Assembly: GCA_025350405.1 (NCBI GenBank)
Contig: JANXXX010000073.1
Location: forward strand, 1 to 43,417
DNA length: 43,417 nucleotides
Direction: 5' to 3'
Source: Gallionella sp.
GTDB lineage: Bacteria; Pseudomonadota; Gammaproteobacteria; Burkholderiales; Gallionellaceae
The notes beneath the pieces are model-generated. The model was not told the DNA's origin. It did not search any database and saw only the letters and a program-made list of their open reading frames with translations. Shown here piece after piece: positions 21,103 to 36,137 of the stretch (positions are counted from its first letter, which is position 1; each line of letters begins with the position of its first letter). The position numbers were made by a program, and so were the translations under genes.

Positions 21103-21387
21103 ATGAGAAAGATTGCCTGCCTTCTTGTTTCGCTGGCCTATGGACTCACGAGTTCATTTGCTTGGGCTGCTTGTGCCGACTTAAGTGACGTAACAAATTG
21201 GTCGAACATCACCACGCACAAAATCATCATGTACCGGGGAAGCAAGGCCATTGCAATCCTGGAGATTCCATACTGCAACATCTATCCCTCATCCAGCATC
21301 GGACTAAATAAAGAATATATCTGCAACTGGGACAAAATCATTGTGTCGGGAATGGCCTGCGAAATTCGTAGTGTAGTCGTACCCTAA
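21103..21387 (+). CDS. Small exported four-Cys protein of unknown function
   Basis: A 94-residue product. Start ATG at 21103 with a GGGAG ribosome site. An N-terminal signal peptide (cleavage probably after AWA, residue 22 or 23) leaves a mature part of about 71 residues with four cysteines (24, 58, 74, 86), suggesting two disulfides in the periplasm. I recognise no family. It stands alone between hppA and pfp with its own upstream region, so its neighbours give no functional hint. Confidence 0.6.
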   Translation: MRKIACLLVSLAYGLTSSFAWAACADLSDVTNWSNITTHKIIMYRGSKAIAILEIPYCNIYPSSSIGLNKEYICNWDKIIVSGMACEIRSVVVP

Positions 21388-21477
21388 CCTCGCAATCAAT
21401 CGAGACCCGCATCAAGATAACAAGATTAATGGATTTTATTCTGTTCGCCTCCAACTATAGAATGGCGCAATAACGGA

Positions 21478-21495
21478 ACGTACTTTTCAGTACGT
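21478..21495. repeat. Hairpin ACGTACT-TTTC-AGTACGT
   Basis: Perfect 7-bp inverted repeat in the gap between the small exported protein gene and the convergent pfp gene. It could end either transcript, but no U-run follows on either strand. Confidence 0.4.
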
Positions 21496-21628
21496 CGCGT
21501 CCCAACCGGATTTTTCACCATTTTTACTCCGTATCAGCGAGCGTATAACCAATGACCTGGTTATCGTAGTTTGCCAACCTGGTCAGATGGCTAGTAGTCA
21601 TATCAATCGTTTCATCAGCAGTTGCGTT

Positions 21629-22822
21629 CTACAGCCGCCCCATCTTCGGCAATTCCCCCACCAGCGGCGCAACATAATCCAGCCACGCCTGCGTCACGTC
21701 ATTGCCCGCCGCGTTGATGTATTCATCCTGCATATGGGTGGCGACTTTTGCCACCGTCGACAACGGCGTGATGAAGCATTCGCTGGAATAGGGTTTGCTG
21801 CTGAGGCGGCGTATCGCCACAGAGCCGGGCTGTCCGGTAGTGGCGGCGTGATTCACCCCAACCGTGCCGACCTCGCGCGCCTCTTTCGCATCTATCGGCG
21901 AGATGATGGTCGGGAAAGAACGTTGCAAATAACCAAACGTATCGGCACGCACGCGCACCTTCTGTCCGGGGAAAGCCTCCTTCACCAGTGCCGCCAGCGT
22001 GTCACCCAGCGCGCCGCTGCCGGACAACTGGATGTTGCCATGCGAATCCTTTTCGCCGCTGGTCGAGATCGGGTTGCCGTCTTTATCGCTGATGCCTTCA
22101 GAAGCGGCGATCACGCAGCGGCCGTATTTCGCCACCGCAGCGCGCACATCCTGTTTGAATTTCTCGACATCGAACACACGCTCCGGCAGGTAGATCAGAT
22201 GCGGGCCATCGTCAGGCGCCTGGCGCGCCAGCGCGGATGCGGCGGTCAGGAAACCGGCGCTGCGCCCCATCACCACGTTGACCTTGATGCCCGACAAGGC
22301 GCGGTTGTCGCGGTCGTCGCCCATGAAGGCCAGTGCCACGAAACGCGCGGCGGACGCAAAGCCTGGGCAATGGTCGTTGACTTTCAGATCGTTGTCTATG
22401 GTCTTGGGTATGTGCACGGTGCAGAAATCGTAATTCGCTTCCTTCGCCATCTCGGCGATGATGTGCGCGGTCTCGGCGGAATCGTTGCCGCCGATGTAGA
22501 AGAAATAACGCACATCGTTTTTCTTGAACACCTCGAACACTTTCTCGCATTCGGCCTTGCCGGGCTTGAGGCGCACCGAACCGAGCGCCGCTGCCGGAGT
22601 CGTGGCGACCAGTTCGAGTTGCTCGACACTCTGCTTGGTCAAGTCGATAAAATCTTCTTTCATGATACCGGCGATGCCGTGACGCGCGCCGAGGATGCCA
22701 GTTATGTTGGGCTGCTTGCGCGCCGCCAGCACCGCGCCTACCAGTGATTGATTGATCACTGCCGTAGGACCGCCCGATTGCCCGATTACCATTTTGCCGA
22801 CCAACTTTCCTTGCGTTGCCAT
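21629..22822 (-). CDS. pfp: PPi-dependent 6-phosphofructokinase
   Basis: Phosphorylates fructose 6-phosphate reversibly with pyrophosphate instead of ATP. The 397 residues show GQSGGPTAVIN at the start, GGNDS at 111-115 (Asp in place of the Gly of ATP-PFKs) and PKTIDND at 139-145 (Lys in place of Gly), the two residues that mark the PPi-using group. The start has a GGGAG ribosome site. It lies between hppA and ppa. In methanotrophs a pfp-hppA pairing has been described, so an energy-saving PPi glycolysis/gluconeogenesis is likely here too. Confidence 0.93.
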   Translation of the reverse strand: MATQGKLVGKMVIGQSGGPTAVINQSLVGAVLAARKQPNITGILGARHGIAGIMKEDFIDLTKQSVEQLELVATTPAAALGSVRLKPGKAECEKVFEVFKKNDVRYFFYIGGNDSAETAHIIAEMAKEANYDFCTVHIPKTIDNDLKVNDHCPGFASAARFVALAFMGDDRDNRALSGIKVNVVMGRSAGFLTAASALARQAPDDGPHLIYLPERVFDVEKFKQDVRAAVAKYGRCVIAASEGISDKDGNPISTSGEKDSHGNIQLSGSGALGDTLAALVKEAFPGQKVRVRADTFGYLQRSFPTIISPIDAKEAREVGTVGVNHAATTGQPGSVAIRRLSSKPYSSECFITPLSTVAKVATHMQDEYINAAGNDVTQAWLDYVAPLVGELPKMGRL

Positions 22823-22895
22823 AGCATCATCTCCCTGGGTTGAACTCGTTGCATTCTAAACCGAATATGGTTTCGCGACTTAGTCCCGCATCGCT

Positions 22896-22901
22896 TATAA
22901 T
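22896..22901 (+). promoter_or_regulatory. Probable -10 box of ppa
   Basis: A perfect TATAAT 30 bases before the ppa ATG; the matching -35 region (TTCGCG at 18-base spacing) is weak. It lies in the 108-base divergent gap with pfp. Confidence 0.5.
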
Positions 22902-22930
22902 TGCCGACTTTTTAATCTCAAGGAAGCTGT

Positions 22931-23461
22931 ATGAGCCTGTTAAATGTCCGCCCCGGCGACAATCTACCCTACGAATGCAACGTCATCGTCGAGATCCCCA
23001 AACATGCCGACCCGGTGAAGTACGAAGTGGACAAGGCCTCCGGCGTGCTGGTGGTGGATCGTTTTATCGGCTCGCTGATGCGCTATCCCTGCAACTATGG
23101 CTTCATCCCGGAAACCATCGCCGACGACGGCGACCCGGTAGACGTGCTGGTGGTCACCCCCTTCCCTATCGTGCATGGCGCCATCATCCCGTGCCGCCCG
23201 GTCGGCATGCTGAGCATGGAAGACGAAGGCGGCGGCGATGCCAAAATCATCGCGGTGCCGACCGACAAACTCACCCCGCTGTACCACAATGTGCTGACTT
23301 ACAAAGACCTGCCCGAAATCACGCTGGAACAAGTCAAACATTTCTTTGAGCTCTACAAGGCGCTGGAGCCGGGCAAGTGGGTCAAGATCAAAGGTTGGGA
23401 AGGTGTTGAAGCAGCCCACGCTGAAATCATGAGGGGCATCGCCGCTTACAAAAAATCTTAA
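22931..23461 (+). CDS. ppa: Inorganic pyrophosphatase (family I)
   Basis: Soluble enzyme hydrolysing PPi to phosphate. The 176 residues fit the prokaryotic family I hexamer. The metal-binding signature is DDGDPVDVLV, preceded by YPCNYGFIPET; further ligands lie in the MEDEGGGDAKI block and the C-terminal K-x-KGW. The ribosome site is AAGGAAG. Divergent from pfp and 9 bases upstream of folD. Having a non-conserving pyrophosphatase beside two PPi-exploiting enzymes implies regulation of which one draws on the pool. Confidence 0.96.
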   Translation: MSLLNVRPGDNLPYECNVIVEIPKHADPVKYEVDKASGVLVVDRFIGSLMRYPCNYGFIPETIADDGDPVDVLVVTPFPIVHGAIIPCRPVGMLSMEDEGGGDAKIIAVPTDKLTPLYHNVLTYKDLPEITLEQVKHFFELYKALEPGKWVKIKGWEGVEAAHAEIMRGIAAYKKS

Positions 23462-23470
23462 GGGGGAGAG

Positions 23471-24331
23471 ATGACTGCACAGATCATAGACGGCAAGACC
23501 ATCGCGCAGCAGGTGCGCGCCGAATGGAAGGTGCGCGCCGATGCGTTGAAAGCGCGCGGCGTGACACCGGGCTTGGCGGCAGTCATCGTCGGCAACGACC
23601 CCGCCTCCAAGGTGTATGTCGCAAATAAAGTCAAAGCCTGCGCCGAGCTGGGGATGTATTCAAAACACATCGAACTGGGCAGCGATATTTCCGAGGCCGA
23701 ACTGCTGGCCGAGATCGCCGCGTTGAATAGCGATCCGAAAATACACGGCATCCTGGTGCAACTGCCGCTGCCCAAACATCTGGATGCGCACAAAGTCATC
23801 GAAGCGATCAACCCGGACAAGGACGTGGACGGTTTTCACGAAAAAAATGTCGGCGCGCTGGTGACCGGCGAAACACCGTTCCCCTCATGCACGCCCTACG
23901 GCGTGATGGTGCTGCTGGAAAAAACTGGTATCGCGATCGAAGGCAAACACGCCGTGATCGTGGGACGCAGCAATATTGTCGGCAAACCGATGGCACTACT
24001 GCTGCTGCACAAGAATGCTACCGTGACGATCTGCACCTCGAAGACCGTAGACCTCGCCAAACACACTCGCGATGCCGACATACTGGTCGCGGCGGTGGGC
24101 AAGGCTAACTTCATCACCGGCAAGATGGTCAAGCCAGGTGCGGTCGTAATCGACGTCGGCATCAATCGCAACGCGGAAGGCAAACTGGTCGGCGATGTGG
24201 ATTTTGCCAGCGTGAAGGAAGTGGCCGGCTACATCACCCCGGTGCCCGGCGGCGTCGGGCCAATGACCATCACCATGCTGATGGCGAATACTGTGCGCGC
24301 GGCGGAACGGTTATCCGGTTTCAGCAAGTAA
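23471..24331 (+). CDS. folD: Bifunctional methylenetetrahydrofolate dehydrogenase / cyclohydrolase
   Basis: One-carbon enzyme interconverting 5,10-methylene-, methenyl- and 10-formyl-tetrahydrofolate with NADP. The 286 residues show the active-site [14 protein letters not shown] (Y and K of the family), the QLPLPKHLD block, [10 protein letters not shown], the Rossmann part [13 protein letters not shown] (here [12 protein letters not shown]), and the C-terminal [10 protein letters not shown]. The ribosome site is GGGGGAGAG. It probably shares the ppa transcript. Confidence 0.96.
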   Translation: MTAQIIDGKTIAQQVRAEWKVRADALKARGVTPGLAAVIVGNDPASKVYVANKVKACAELGMYSKHIELGSDISEAELLAEIAALNSDPKIHGILVQLPLPKHLDAHKVIEAINPDKDVDGFHEKNVGALVTGETPFPSCTPYGVMVLLEKTGIAIEGKHAVIVGRSNIVGKPMALLLLHKNATVTICTSKTVDLAKHTRDADILVAAVGKANFITGKMVKPGAVVIDVGINRNAEGKLVGDVDFASVKEVAGYITPVPGGVGPMTITMLMANTVRAAERLSGFSK

Positions 24332-24888
24332 TAATGGTACAAAATAAAGTCGTATCGCAACAAATAAAGATGGCGCGTACACAATTATATGAACCGCGAC
24401 TGCAGTATTTACAAAACCGTTCTTTCTTAGTGTTGACCAATCGCAGTAATGGTTACAGCGATACATCCCCCGCCTGAAAAACATCAGCCGTAGCTGAAAC
24501 GTAACTAATGGCATCTAGCTAATTAGCGGCAGCCGCCAAATGGGCAGACGATAAATGTGCATATCGTTCAACCCTCCGACTGCTTGACCAGCCACCAAAA
24601 TGTTGCACCTCAAAAACAGTAACACCGTTTTGAACAGTCCGGCTTGCTCACGTATGCCATAAGTCGTGCCAGCGGAAATCTTCTTTGCCAGCCCTCTTTA
24701 AAGCATAAAACCCTCAGCTTCGTTAATAAGCGCCTTTAGTGCCTCAATTCCATTGAATAAAACAATCCATTGCGGTCATAATTGTATGAATATACGTATT
24801 TCTACGTAGACAAAAAAAGTTATCAATTATAAGCTTAATGACCTCCAGATGGTATGGGGGATTTAATTTCTAAAACAAGGAGAAGTCC
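24332..24888. other. Gene-poor 557-bp region
   Basis: No supportable gene. Near the right end I see TCATA-ATTG-TATGA (24776-24789) and two TACGTA blocks separated by four bases (about 24793-24808), which look like operator palindromes. A TAGACA/TATAAG pair has only a 15-base spacer. At 24490-24505 the sequence GTAGCTGAAACGTAAC recurs with two changes at 27133-27148, beyond the next two genes. Base composition is visibly more AT-rich than in the flanking housekeeping genes. Confidence 0.45.
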
Positions 24889-25242
24889 ATGAAATATATT
24901 TCGCTAGTATTGGCAGCATTGTTCTTATGTCTCGACGGAACTCAGGCCATTGCAGGCTGCGACCTGAACTACACACGCACGGCATGCCCTGGAAAAGAGG
25001 AAATCAGTTTTAAAAAATGCGATGGCAAGGCATCTTGCGTTAAATCAGCTGCTGCCGATACTGCGGAAGCCTGTCGCGTGAAAGCTGTAGCGGCATGCGC
25101 AAATGACCGGCTCGATATCACCAAGAGCAAGTTCATTAGCGCAACCTTTAATGGCAAGCCCGTCCTGAATAAGGCAGGCGGAACGGATCATTGCTTGGAT
25201 TATGCGGAACGCGAGGCGGAATTCAACAAGTGCGGTTCGTAA
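24889..25242 (+). CDS. Small exported eight-Cys protein of unknown function
   Basis: A 117-residue product with a strong AAGGAGAAG ribosome site. The signal peptide cleaves near residues 20-22 (GTQAIAG). The mature part has eight cysteines (24, 33, 44, 50, 62, 70, 102, 115), enough for four disulfides, and many Lys/Asp. I do not recognise the family. It is followed after 67 bases, across a stable hairpin, by a chemoreceptor gene, and the pair sits in an AT-rich island between folD and a YebC-family gene. A periplasmic ligand-binding or metal-binding role is possible but unsupported. Confidence 0.65.
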   Translation: MKYISLVLAALFLCLDGTQAIAGCDLNYTRTACPGKEEISFKKCDGKASCVKSAAADTAEACRVKAVAACANDRLDITKSKFISATFNGKPVLNKAGGTDHCLDYAEREAEFNKCGS

Positions 25243-25256
25243 TATAAATAAGCCCC

Positions 25257-25287
25257 GCCCTTGCGTCATTCATTATGGCGCAAGGGC
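25257..25287 (+). terminator. Hairpin between the Cys-rich protein gene and the chemoreceptor gene
   Basis: Nine-bp perfect stem GCCCTTGCG / CGCAAGGGC with a 13-base loop. It has no U-run, so it may be an attenuator or mRNA-stabilising element rather than a full terminator. Confidence 0.5.
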
Positions 25288-25315
25288 ATAGCGAATAAAA
25301 CAGGGGGACGTGGTC

Positions 25316-26974
25316 TTGTTAGAAAATTTAACACTTAAACAGAAAATCATTGCAGTGCAAGCGGTTTCTTTGGCGCTGCTTGTCGGAGTGCTTGTCTTTA
25401 GTTTAATCCAATTGGCAGACTTGTCCGGACAGAACAAGCACAGCATCATGAATGGGAATGAGGAAGCTGCCGTGATGGTTCGAATGGACAACATGAACCT
25501 TGCCGTCATAAGAGAAGCAAAGTCAGCCAAAGATGTTTGGCTGCGTGGCGCAGACCCTGAAGAAAAAGAAAAGTCTACAGATGAATTCACCGACCAGGTC
25601 GATAATTTCCAATCCCATTACGTAGCTGCCAAGGATGCGATGCATAAGATGGTGACAGAAAATCCATCTTTTGCCGTTTTTCTGGAAGGTCTGGAAAAAG
25701 CCAACATTGAACATAAAAAAGTAAGTGAAAAATATTTGACTCAAATCAAAGCCCATGTCAACACGGCCGATTCAGATAGCAAAGTCAAAGGGATAGATAG
25801 GCCGCTACTTAGAATGATTAATGAATTGAGAGCGAATTTTCAGAAAACTAACGAAAAAAATTCTGCTGACGCTGTGACAACAATCGATAAGCAGTTCAAT
25901 GCCCACCGCAATATCATAGCCATCGTTGCACTTGTTTCCATAGTATTGCTCATTGCTGTATCCATCCTGTTTGTTCGCTCGGTTGCCCAACAATTGGGTG
26001 GCGACCCGCAAGAAGTTTTGAATGTTGTTAAAACCATGGCCTCTGGCAACTTGTTGCTGCACCCAGCTAATAAACTTGTGGCGGACAGCCTGTTAGCACA
26101 TGCCTACCAGATGCAAACAAGCCTGCGCGATATGATCGCCAAGGTCAAGGATCAGGCCAATCAGGTCGAGGACATGGCGCGTGCACTTGCTTTAGCCGCC
26201 AGTCAGATTGCCGAAAACGTGAATCAAGAGTCTGATGCGGTGAGCAGCATGGCATCAGCAATTGAAGAAATGAGCGTGTCAACCGCGCACATCAACGACC
26301 AAGGCGGCAATGCCAAACGAATTGCGGATGCCTCGCGCAGCGGAGCCGAACAGGGCGCGCAAGTAGTGCACAAAACCGTAACCGGCTTGCTGCTGACCGC
26401 GCAGGGAATCGAGACGGCATCAGGCGAAGTCTCGCGTCTTGGTGAGGAAGCTACGCGTATTATTGATGTGGTGAAGGTCATTAAGGAGATTGCCGACCAG
26501 ACCAACCTGCTGGCATTGAACGCGGCGATAGAAGCGGCGCGTGCTGGTGAACAAGGCCGCGGTTTTGCGGTGGTGGCGGATGAGGTGCGCAAGCTTGCCG
26601 AACGCACCAGCAATGCCACTAATGAGATCAATCAGATGTCCAGCAAGATCAGCGAAGTAGTTAGTCAGACGCTGGGCAGCATGGGCAAGGTGGTAATAAC
26701 TACGCGCCAGGGAGTGATCGATGCGGAGACTGCGCAAACCTCCATCACCAACATCCAAAAAAGCTTTGGCGAGGTGGCAAACGTCATAGAAGACATTTCT
26801 TCGGCGATGGTCGAGCAAAATGTCGCTTCGACCGACCTAGCCAAGAATACCGAGCGCGTGGCGCAGATGTCCGAAGAAAATTCCGGCGCGGCAAAAAGTT
26901 TATTGAACCTTGCGCATGATTTGGAGGGCAAGGCGGCACAGGTGAAGGGCGCGGTTGAGGTGTTCAAGGTTTAG
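25316..26974 (+). CDS. Methyl-accepting chemotaxis protein
   Basis: Transmembrane chemoreceptor signalling through CheA/CheW. The 552 residues comprise: TM helix 11-32; a periplasmic, mostly helical domain of about 160 residues of four-helix-bundle (4HB_MCP) type; TM helix about 198-220; a HAMP segment ([12 protein letters not shown] onward); and the cytoplasmic signalling hairpin, with the highly conserved tip [18 protein letters not shown] and [16 protein letters not shown] at about 390-432. No C-terminal CheR-binding pentapeptide is present. I chose the TTG at 25316, 8 bases from a GGGGG ribosome site; the GTG at 25310 is too close to it. The ligand is unknown. Confidence 0.9.
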   Translation: MLENLTLKQKIIAVQAVSLALLVGVLVFSLIQLADLSGQNKHSIMNGNEEAAVMVRMDNMNLAVIREAKSAKDVWLRGADPEEKEKSTDEFTDQVDNFQSHYVAAKDAMHKMVTENPSFAVFLEGLEKANIEHKKVSEKYLTQIKAHVNTADSDSKVKGIDRPLLRMINELRANFQKTNEKNSADAVTTIDKQFNAHRNIIAIVALVSIVLLIAVSILFVRSVAQQLGGDPQEVLNVVKTMASGNLLLHPANKLVADSLLAHAYQMQTSLRDMIAKVKDQANQVEDMARALALAASQIAENVNQESDAVSSMASAIEEMSVSTAHINDQGGNAKRIADASRSGAEQGAQVVHKTVTGLLLTAQGIETASGEVSRLGEEATRIIDVVKVIKEIADQTNLLALNAAIEAARAGEQGRGFAVVADEVRKLAERTSNATNEINQMSSKISEVVSQTLGSMGKVVITTRQGVIDAETAQTSITNIQKSFGEVANVIEDISSAMVEQNVASTDLAKNTERVAQMSEENSGAAKSLLNLAHDLEGKAAQVKGAVEVFKV

Positions 26975-27457
26975 TCTGAAAAAGCCCAACATTGCCTTAC
27001 ATAACGAGGTAATGCTGACAGGTGAACTTCCGGTTGCAGCACTAAACTATCCTGCATAATATAATAAATACCCTCTCATAAATGGAACGTCACGCTTAAA
27101 AATATACCGATTGCGCGAAGCGGGTCTTCACTGTAGCCAAAACGTAACCATGTCAAAATCGAGCACTTGTATTTATGCGCTGTCAGTAGCTGTTTGACAA
27201 TGTTTGCGGGTGATGCAAGGCATTGTTAAGGTTAATCAATCACAATAATGTGCAGGCTTGGCAGGCCGGTGCCGATCGAGCAGTTTGAGGCGTTACTCAA
27301 AAAAGCCTGATCCTTTTGGGTGTTGGAACAAATAGCGAGCGGCGGCTTCATCGAAGCCACCATTCGAGATTGATGCCTCCCGGCACTTAAGGCAAGATAC
27401 GCGCCTGGGGATTTACCCAAGCCGATTTTATAAACACGAAAAAAATAGAGAATTGAT
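26975..27457. other. Gene-poor 483-bp region with gene debris
   Basis: Holds the second copy of the GTAG-x-AAACGTAAC motif (27133-27148) and a relic of an EAL-domain gene at 27257-27310. I see no ribosome site with an open frame. Neither a promoter for the downstream yebC-like gene nor a terminator for the chemoreceptor gene could be identified with confidence. Confidence 0.5.
27257..27310 (+). pseudogene. Relic of the 3' end of an EAL-domain (c-di-GMP phosphodiesterase) gene
   Basis: The plus strand reads LGRPVPIEQFEALLKKA followed by TGA (27308-27310). This is the stereotyped C-terminus of EAL domains (GYLF-x-[KR]PVP-x-E-x-FE); the intact GGDEF-EAL protein at 32379-34943 ends with the comparable KPVPLEEFEKV. 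Directly upstream the frame loses similarity (no QGYLF), so only 16-17 codons of the original gene survive. Confidence 0.55.
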
Positions 27458-28159
27458 ATGGGCGCTCAGTGGAAAGCCAGACACAAAGAAATCGCAGCGA
27501 ACGCGAAGGGCCGCATCTTCGGCAAGCTGTCCAAGGAAATCATGGTCGCCGCGCGCGCCGGAGCCGATCCGGACATGAATCCGCGTTTGCGCTTGGTGGT
27601 GGAGCAGGCCAAGAAAGCATCCATGCCCCGCGAAACGCTGGAGCGCGCGATCAAGAAAGGCGCCGGCCTGATCGACGAAGGGACCAGCCTGGAACGGCTT
27701 ACCTACGAGGGTTTTGCGCCGCATCGGGTGCCGGTGATCGTCGAGTGCCTGACGGATAACATCAATCGCACGCTCTCCAACATCCGCGTGCTGTTTCGCA
27801 AGGGGCAGCTTGGCGCATCGGGTTCGGTCGCCTGGGATTTCGATTATCAGGGGATGATCGAAGCGACACCCAATGCCAAAGGAGCAGACGCGGAGCTTGC
27901 AGCCATCGAAGCCGGCGCACAGGATTTCGAACCCGCCGAAGAAGGCGCAACGCTGTTTCTCACTGACCCAACCGATCTGGATGCGGTTTGCCGCGCGCTG
28001 CCAGCGCATGGATTTACCGTACAGTCTGCCCAGTTAGGTTACCGGCCAAAAAATCCGGTCGTGCTGAGCGACGCCGAACGCGAAGAGGTTGAAGCGTTTC
28101 TGGAAGCGATTGATGCGGATGATGACGTGCAGAATGTCTATGTGGGGCTGGCCGGCTAG
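27458..28159 (+). CDS. YebC/PmpR family protein
   Basis: A 233-residue member of the YebC/TACO1 family: N-terminal basic helical domain ([20 protein letters not shown] instead of the more usual AGHSKW start), then [21 protein letters not shown], the ERAIKKGAG loop, and the YEGFAP-x6-VECLTDN-x-NRT core. The family was long annotated as transcriptional regulators; recent work on relatives points to relief of ribosome stalling on proline-rich nascent chains. The divergent N-terminus suggests a second paralogue type. It converges with ftsB, with 5 bases between the stops. Confidence 0.88.
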   Translation: MGAQWKARHKEIAANAKGRIFGKLSKEIMVAARAGADPDMNPRLRLVVEQAKKASMPRETLERAIKKGAGLIDEGTSLERLTYEGFAPHRVPVIVECLTDNINRTLSNIRVLFRKGQLGASGSVAWDFDYQGMIEATPNAKGADAELAAIEAGAQDFEPAEEGATLFLTDPTDLDAVCRALPAHGFTVQSAQLGYRPKNPVVLSDAEREEVEAFLEAIDADDDVQNVYVGLAG

Positions 28160-28164
28160 GGCAG

Positions 28165-28499
28165 CTAACGACCAGGAACAGCGGCAGCCGGGGTTATTAT
28201 TGTCGGCTTCCTGGATGTTTGATCTGCTGATGTTTCCAAAACTTGATAGAACACTTCGTCGCGTTTGATCATGCCCAGCTCGCTGCGTGCACGCTCCTCA
28301 ATAGCGGCCGTGCCCTGCTTGAGGTCGCGTACTTCGGCGTCCAGCAGCGCGTTGCGCGTTTTGGCCTGCTGATTGACTCGCTGCTGCGCCTCGACCTGAC
28401 GGTTCAAATCCCACACTTTCAACCAACTGCCCTTGCCCAGCCACAGCGGATACTGCAACAACAGCAGCAGAACGATCAGTATCAGTGTAACCGCACGCA

Positions 28500-28500
<1 letters not shown>
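28165..28500 (-). CDS. ftsB: Cell division protein FtsB
   Basis: Bitopic divisome protein that forms the FtsQLB complex. The 111 residues have an N-terminal membrane helix (about 4-20) and then a periplasmic coiled coil (LNRQVEAQQRVNQQAKTRNALLDAEV). The conserved segment EERARSELGMIKRDEVFYQVL follows. Its ATG overlaps the eno TGA by one base, the classic eno-ftsB coupling. The C-terminal 20 residues are variable. Confidence 0.93.
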
Positions 28501-34939
<6,439 letters not shown>

Positions 34940-34943
<4 letters not shown>

Positions 34944-35995
34944 TTTCCTGTCTCGCCTTGCGGTTGCCCGGACATAAGTTTTTCGTCATATATTCCAGTC
35001 AAAGTATTGAGGAACTTTACGAGCTTGGTGATCTCGTCACCGCTCAGGTCCACTCCCAACTGATATTTTCCCATCGTGTGCACGGCTTGCTCAAGGGTTC
35101 CAGCTGAGGCGTCGTGAAAATAAGGCGCGGTCAGCGCCACATTACGCAATGACGGCACCCGGAATTCGTAGCGGTCATCCTCATTTCCGGTGATGTTGTA
35201 GCGGCCGAAATCCGCCTCCTGTACGTTACCGCGATCCACAAAATAATTGCCGACCACACCGAGCTTCTCATACATGTTACCGCCCACATTCCTGCCCTGG
35301 TGGCAACTGATGCAGCCAAGTTTTTTGAACAGCTCATAACCGGCCAGCTCGTCATGATCCAGGGCCTGCAGGTCGCCGCGCAAATAACGATCGAATTTTG
35401 CATTCAGCGTGATCAAGGAACGCTCAAAGGTGGCAAGCGCATCCTTGACGTTTGCTGGCTTGATCTCTTTCGGATAAATGGCCGCAAAATCACGGCGATA
35501 AGCGGTATCCTTCTCCAGCTTGGCGATGACTTCCGGCCACGTCGCCGACATTGCAGCGGAATGCTGCAATGGGAACTCGATCTGATCTTCCAGTGTTACT
35601 ACTCGACCATCCCAGAACAATCTGAAATTGAAACCGCTGTTGAACACAGACAGCGTATTGATCTTGCCCGGCTTTTTGCCGATTCCGATCGGGAACGGCA
35701 AGCCATCCGCTCCACCCTTGGCCAGATCATGGCAGGTCGAACAGGAAATCTTGCTATCGTGGGAAAACTGCGGATCGTAAAACAAGCGCCGTCCCAGCGC
35801 AACCTTGCGCTTATCCAGCCTCAATTCGAGCGGGATCGGGGTGATCGGCTCCCGCCCATCAATGCGCTCATCATCTTGCCCGCGACTGTCTTGCGATTCA
35901 CGCTGACCGGGAATCGAATACCAGAAAAAAAACGCCGCTACACACAGGGTCAGCCCCGCCAGAACAACCACCAAGCCACCCGATTTTCTGATCAT
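34940..35995 (-). CDS. Di-haem cytochrome c peroxidase (CcpA/MauG superfamily)
   Basis: Periplasmic, membrane-anchored peroxidase of 351 residues. N-terminal hydrophobic helix about 6-26; two c-type haem sites CSTCH (85-89) and CISCH (228-232); likely axial Met M308 in HTMGKYQLG for the high-potential haem, which favours true peroxidase over MauG (Tyr there). The CCP landmarks LGRRLFYDP, FNSGFNFRLFWDGR and VPSLRNVALTAPYFHDA are present. It should reduce H2O2 with electrons from cytochrome c. It is the first gene of a two-gene overlap with the GGDEF-EAL protein. Confidence 0.93.
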
Positions 35996-36090
35996 GAAGT
36001 GCCTTATTCAATACCCATTGTAGGATTCTGCCATCAACGCCGCTATGGTTCAATCTCCGAACGCTATTAAAATGGAACTGACGCTCCGAC

Positions 36091-36115
36091 AAAAACTCCC
36101 GCCGTCGGTGGGAGT
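36091..36115 (-). terminator. Rho-independent terminator of the nuo operon
   Basis: On the minus strand ACTCCCACCGACGGCGGGAGT forms a stem with a short loop, followed by five T residues (36095-36091). It lies 22 bases past the nuoN stop. Confidence 0.85.
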
Positions 36116-36137
36116 CCTTTCAGTAGCACAAGGGTGA

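Noticed and set aside
21587-22747. A 386-codon open frame on the plus strand
   Set aside because: Antisense shadow of pfp; composition is typical of a complementary frame.
24311-24514. A 67-codon frame on the minus strand after folD
   Set aside because: Overlaps the folD end, no ribosome site, no similarity; more likely chance in gene-poor DNA.
27232-27420. A 62-codon frame on the minus strand
   Set aside because: Antisense to the EAL relic, which explains the sequence better.
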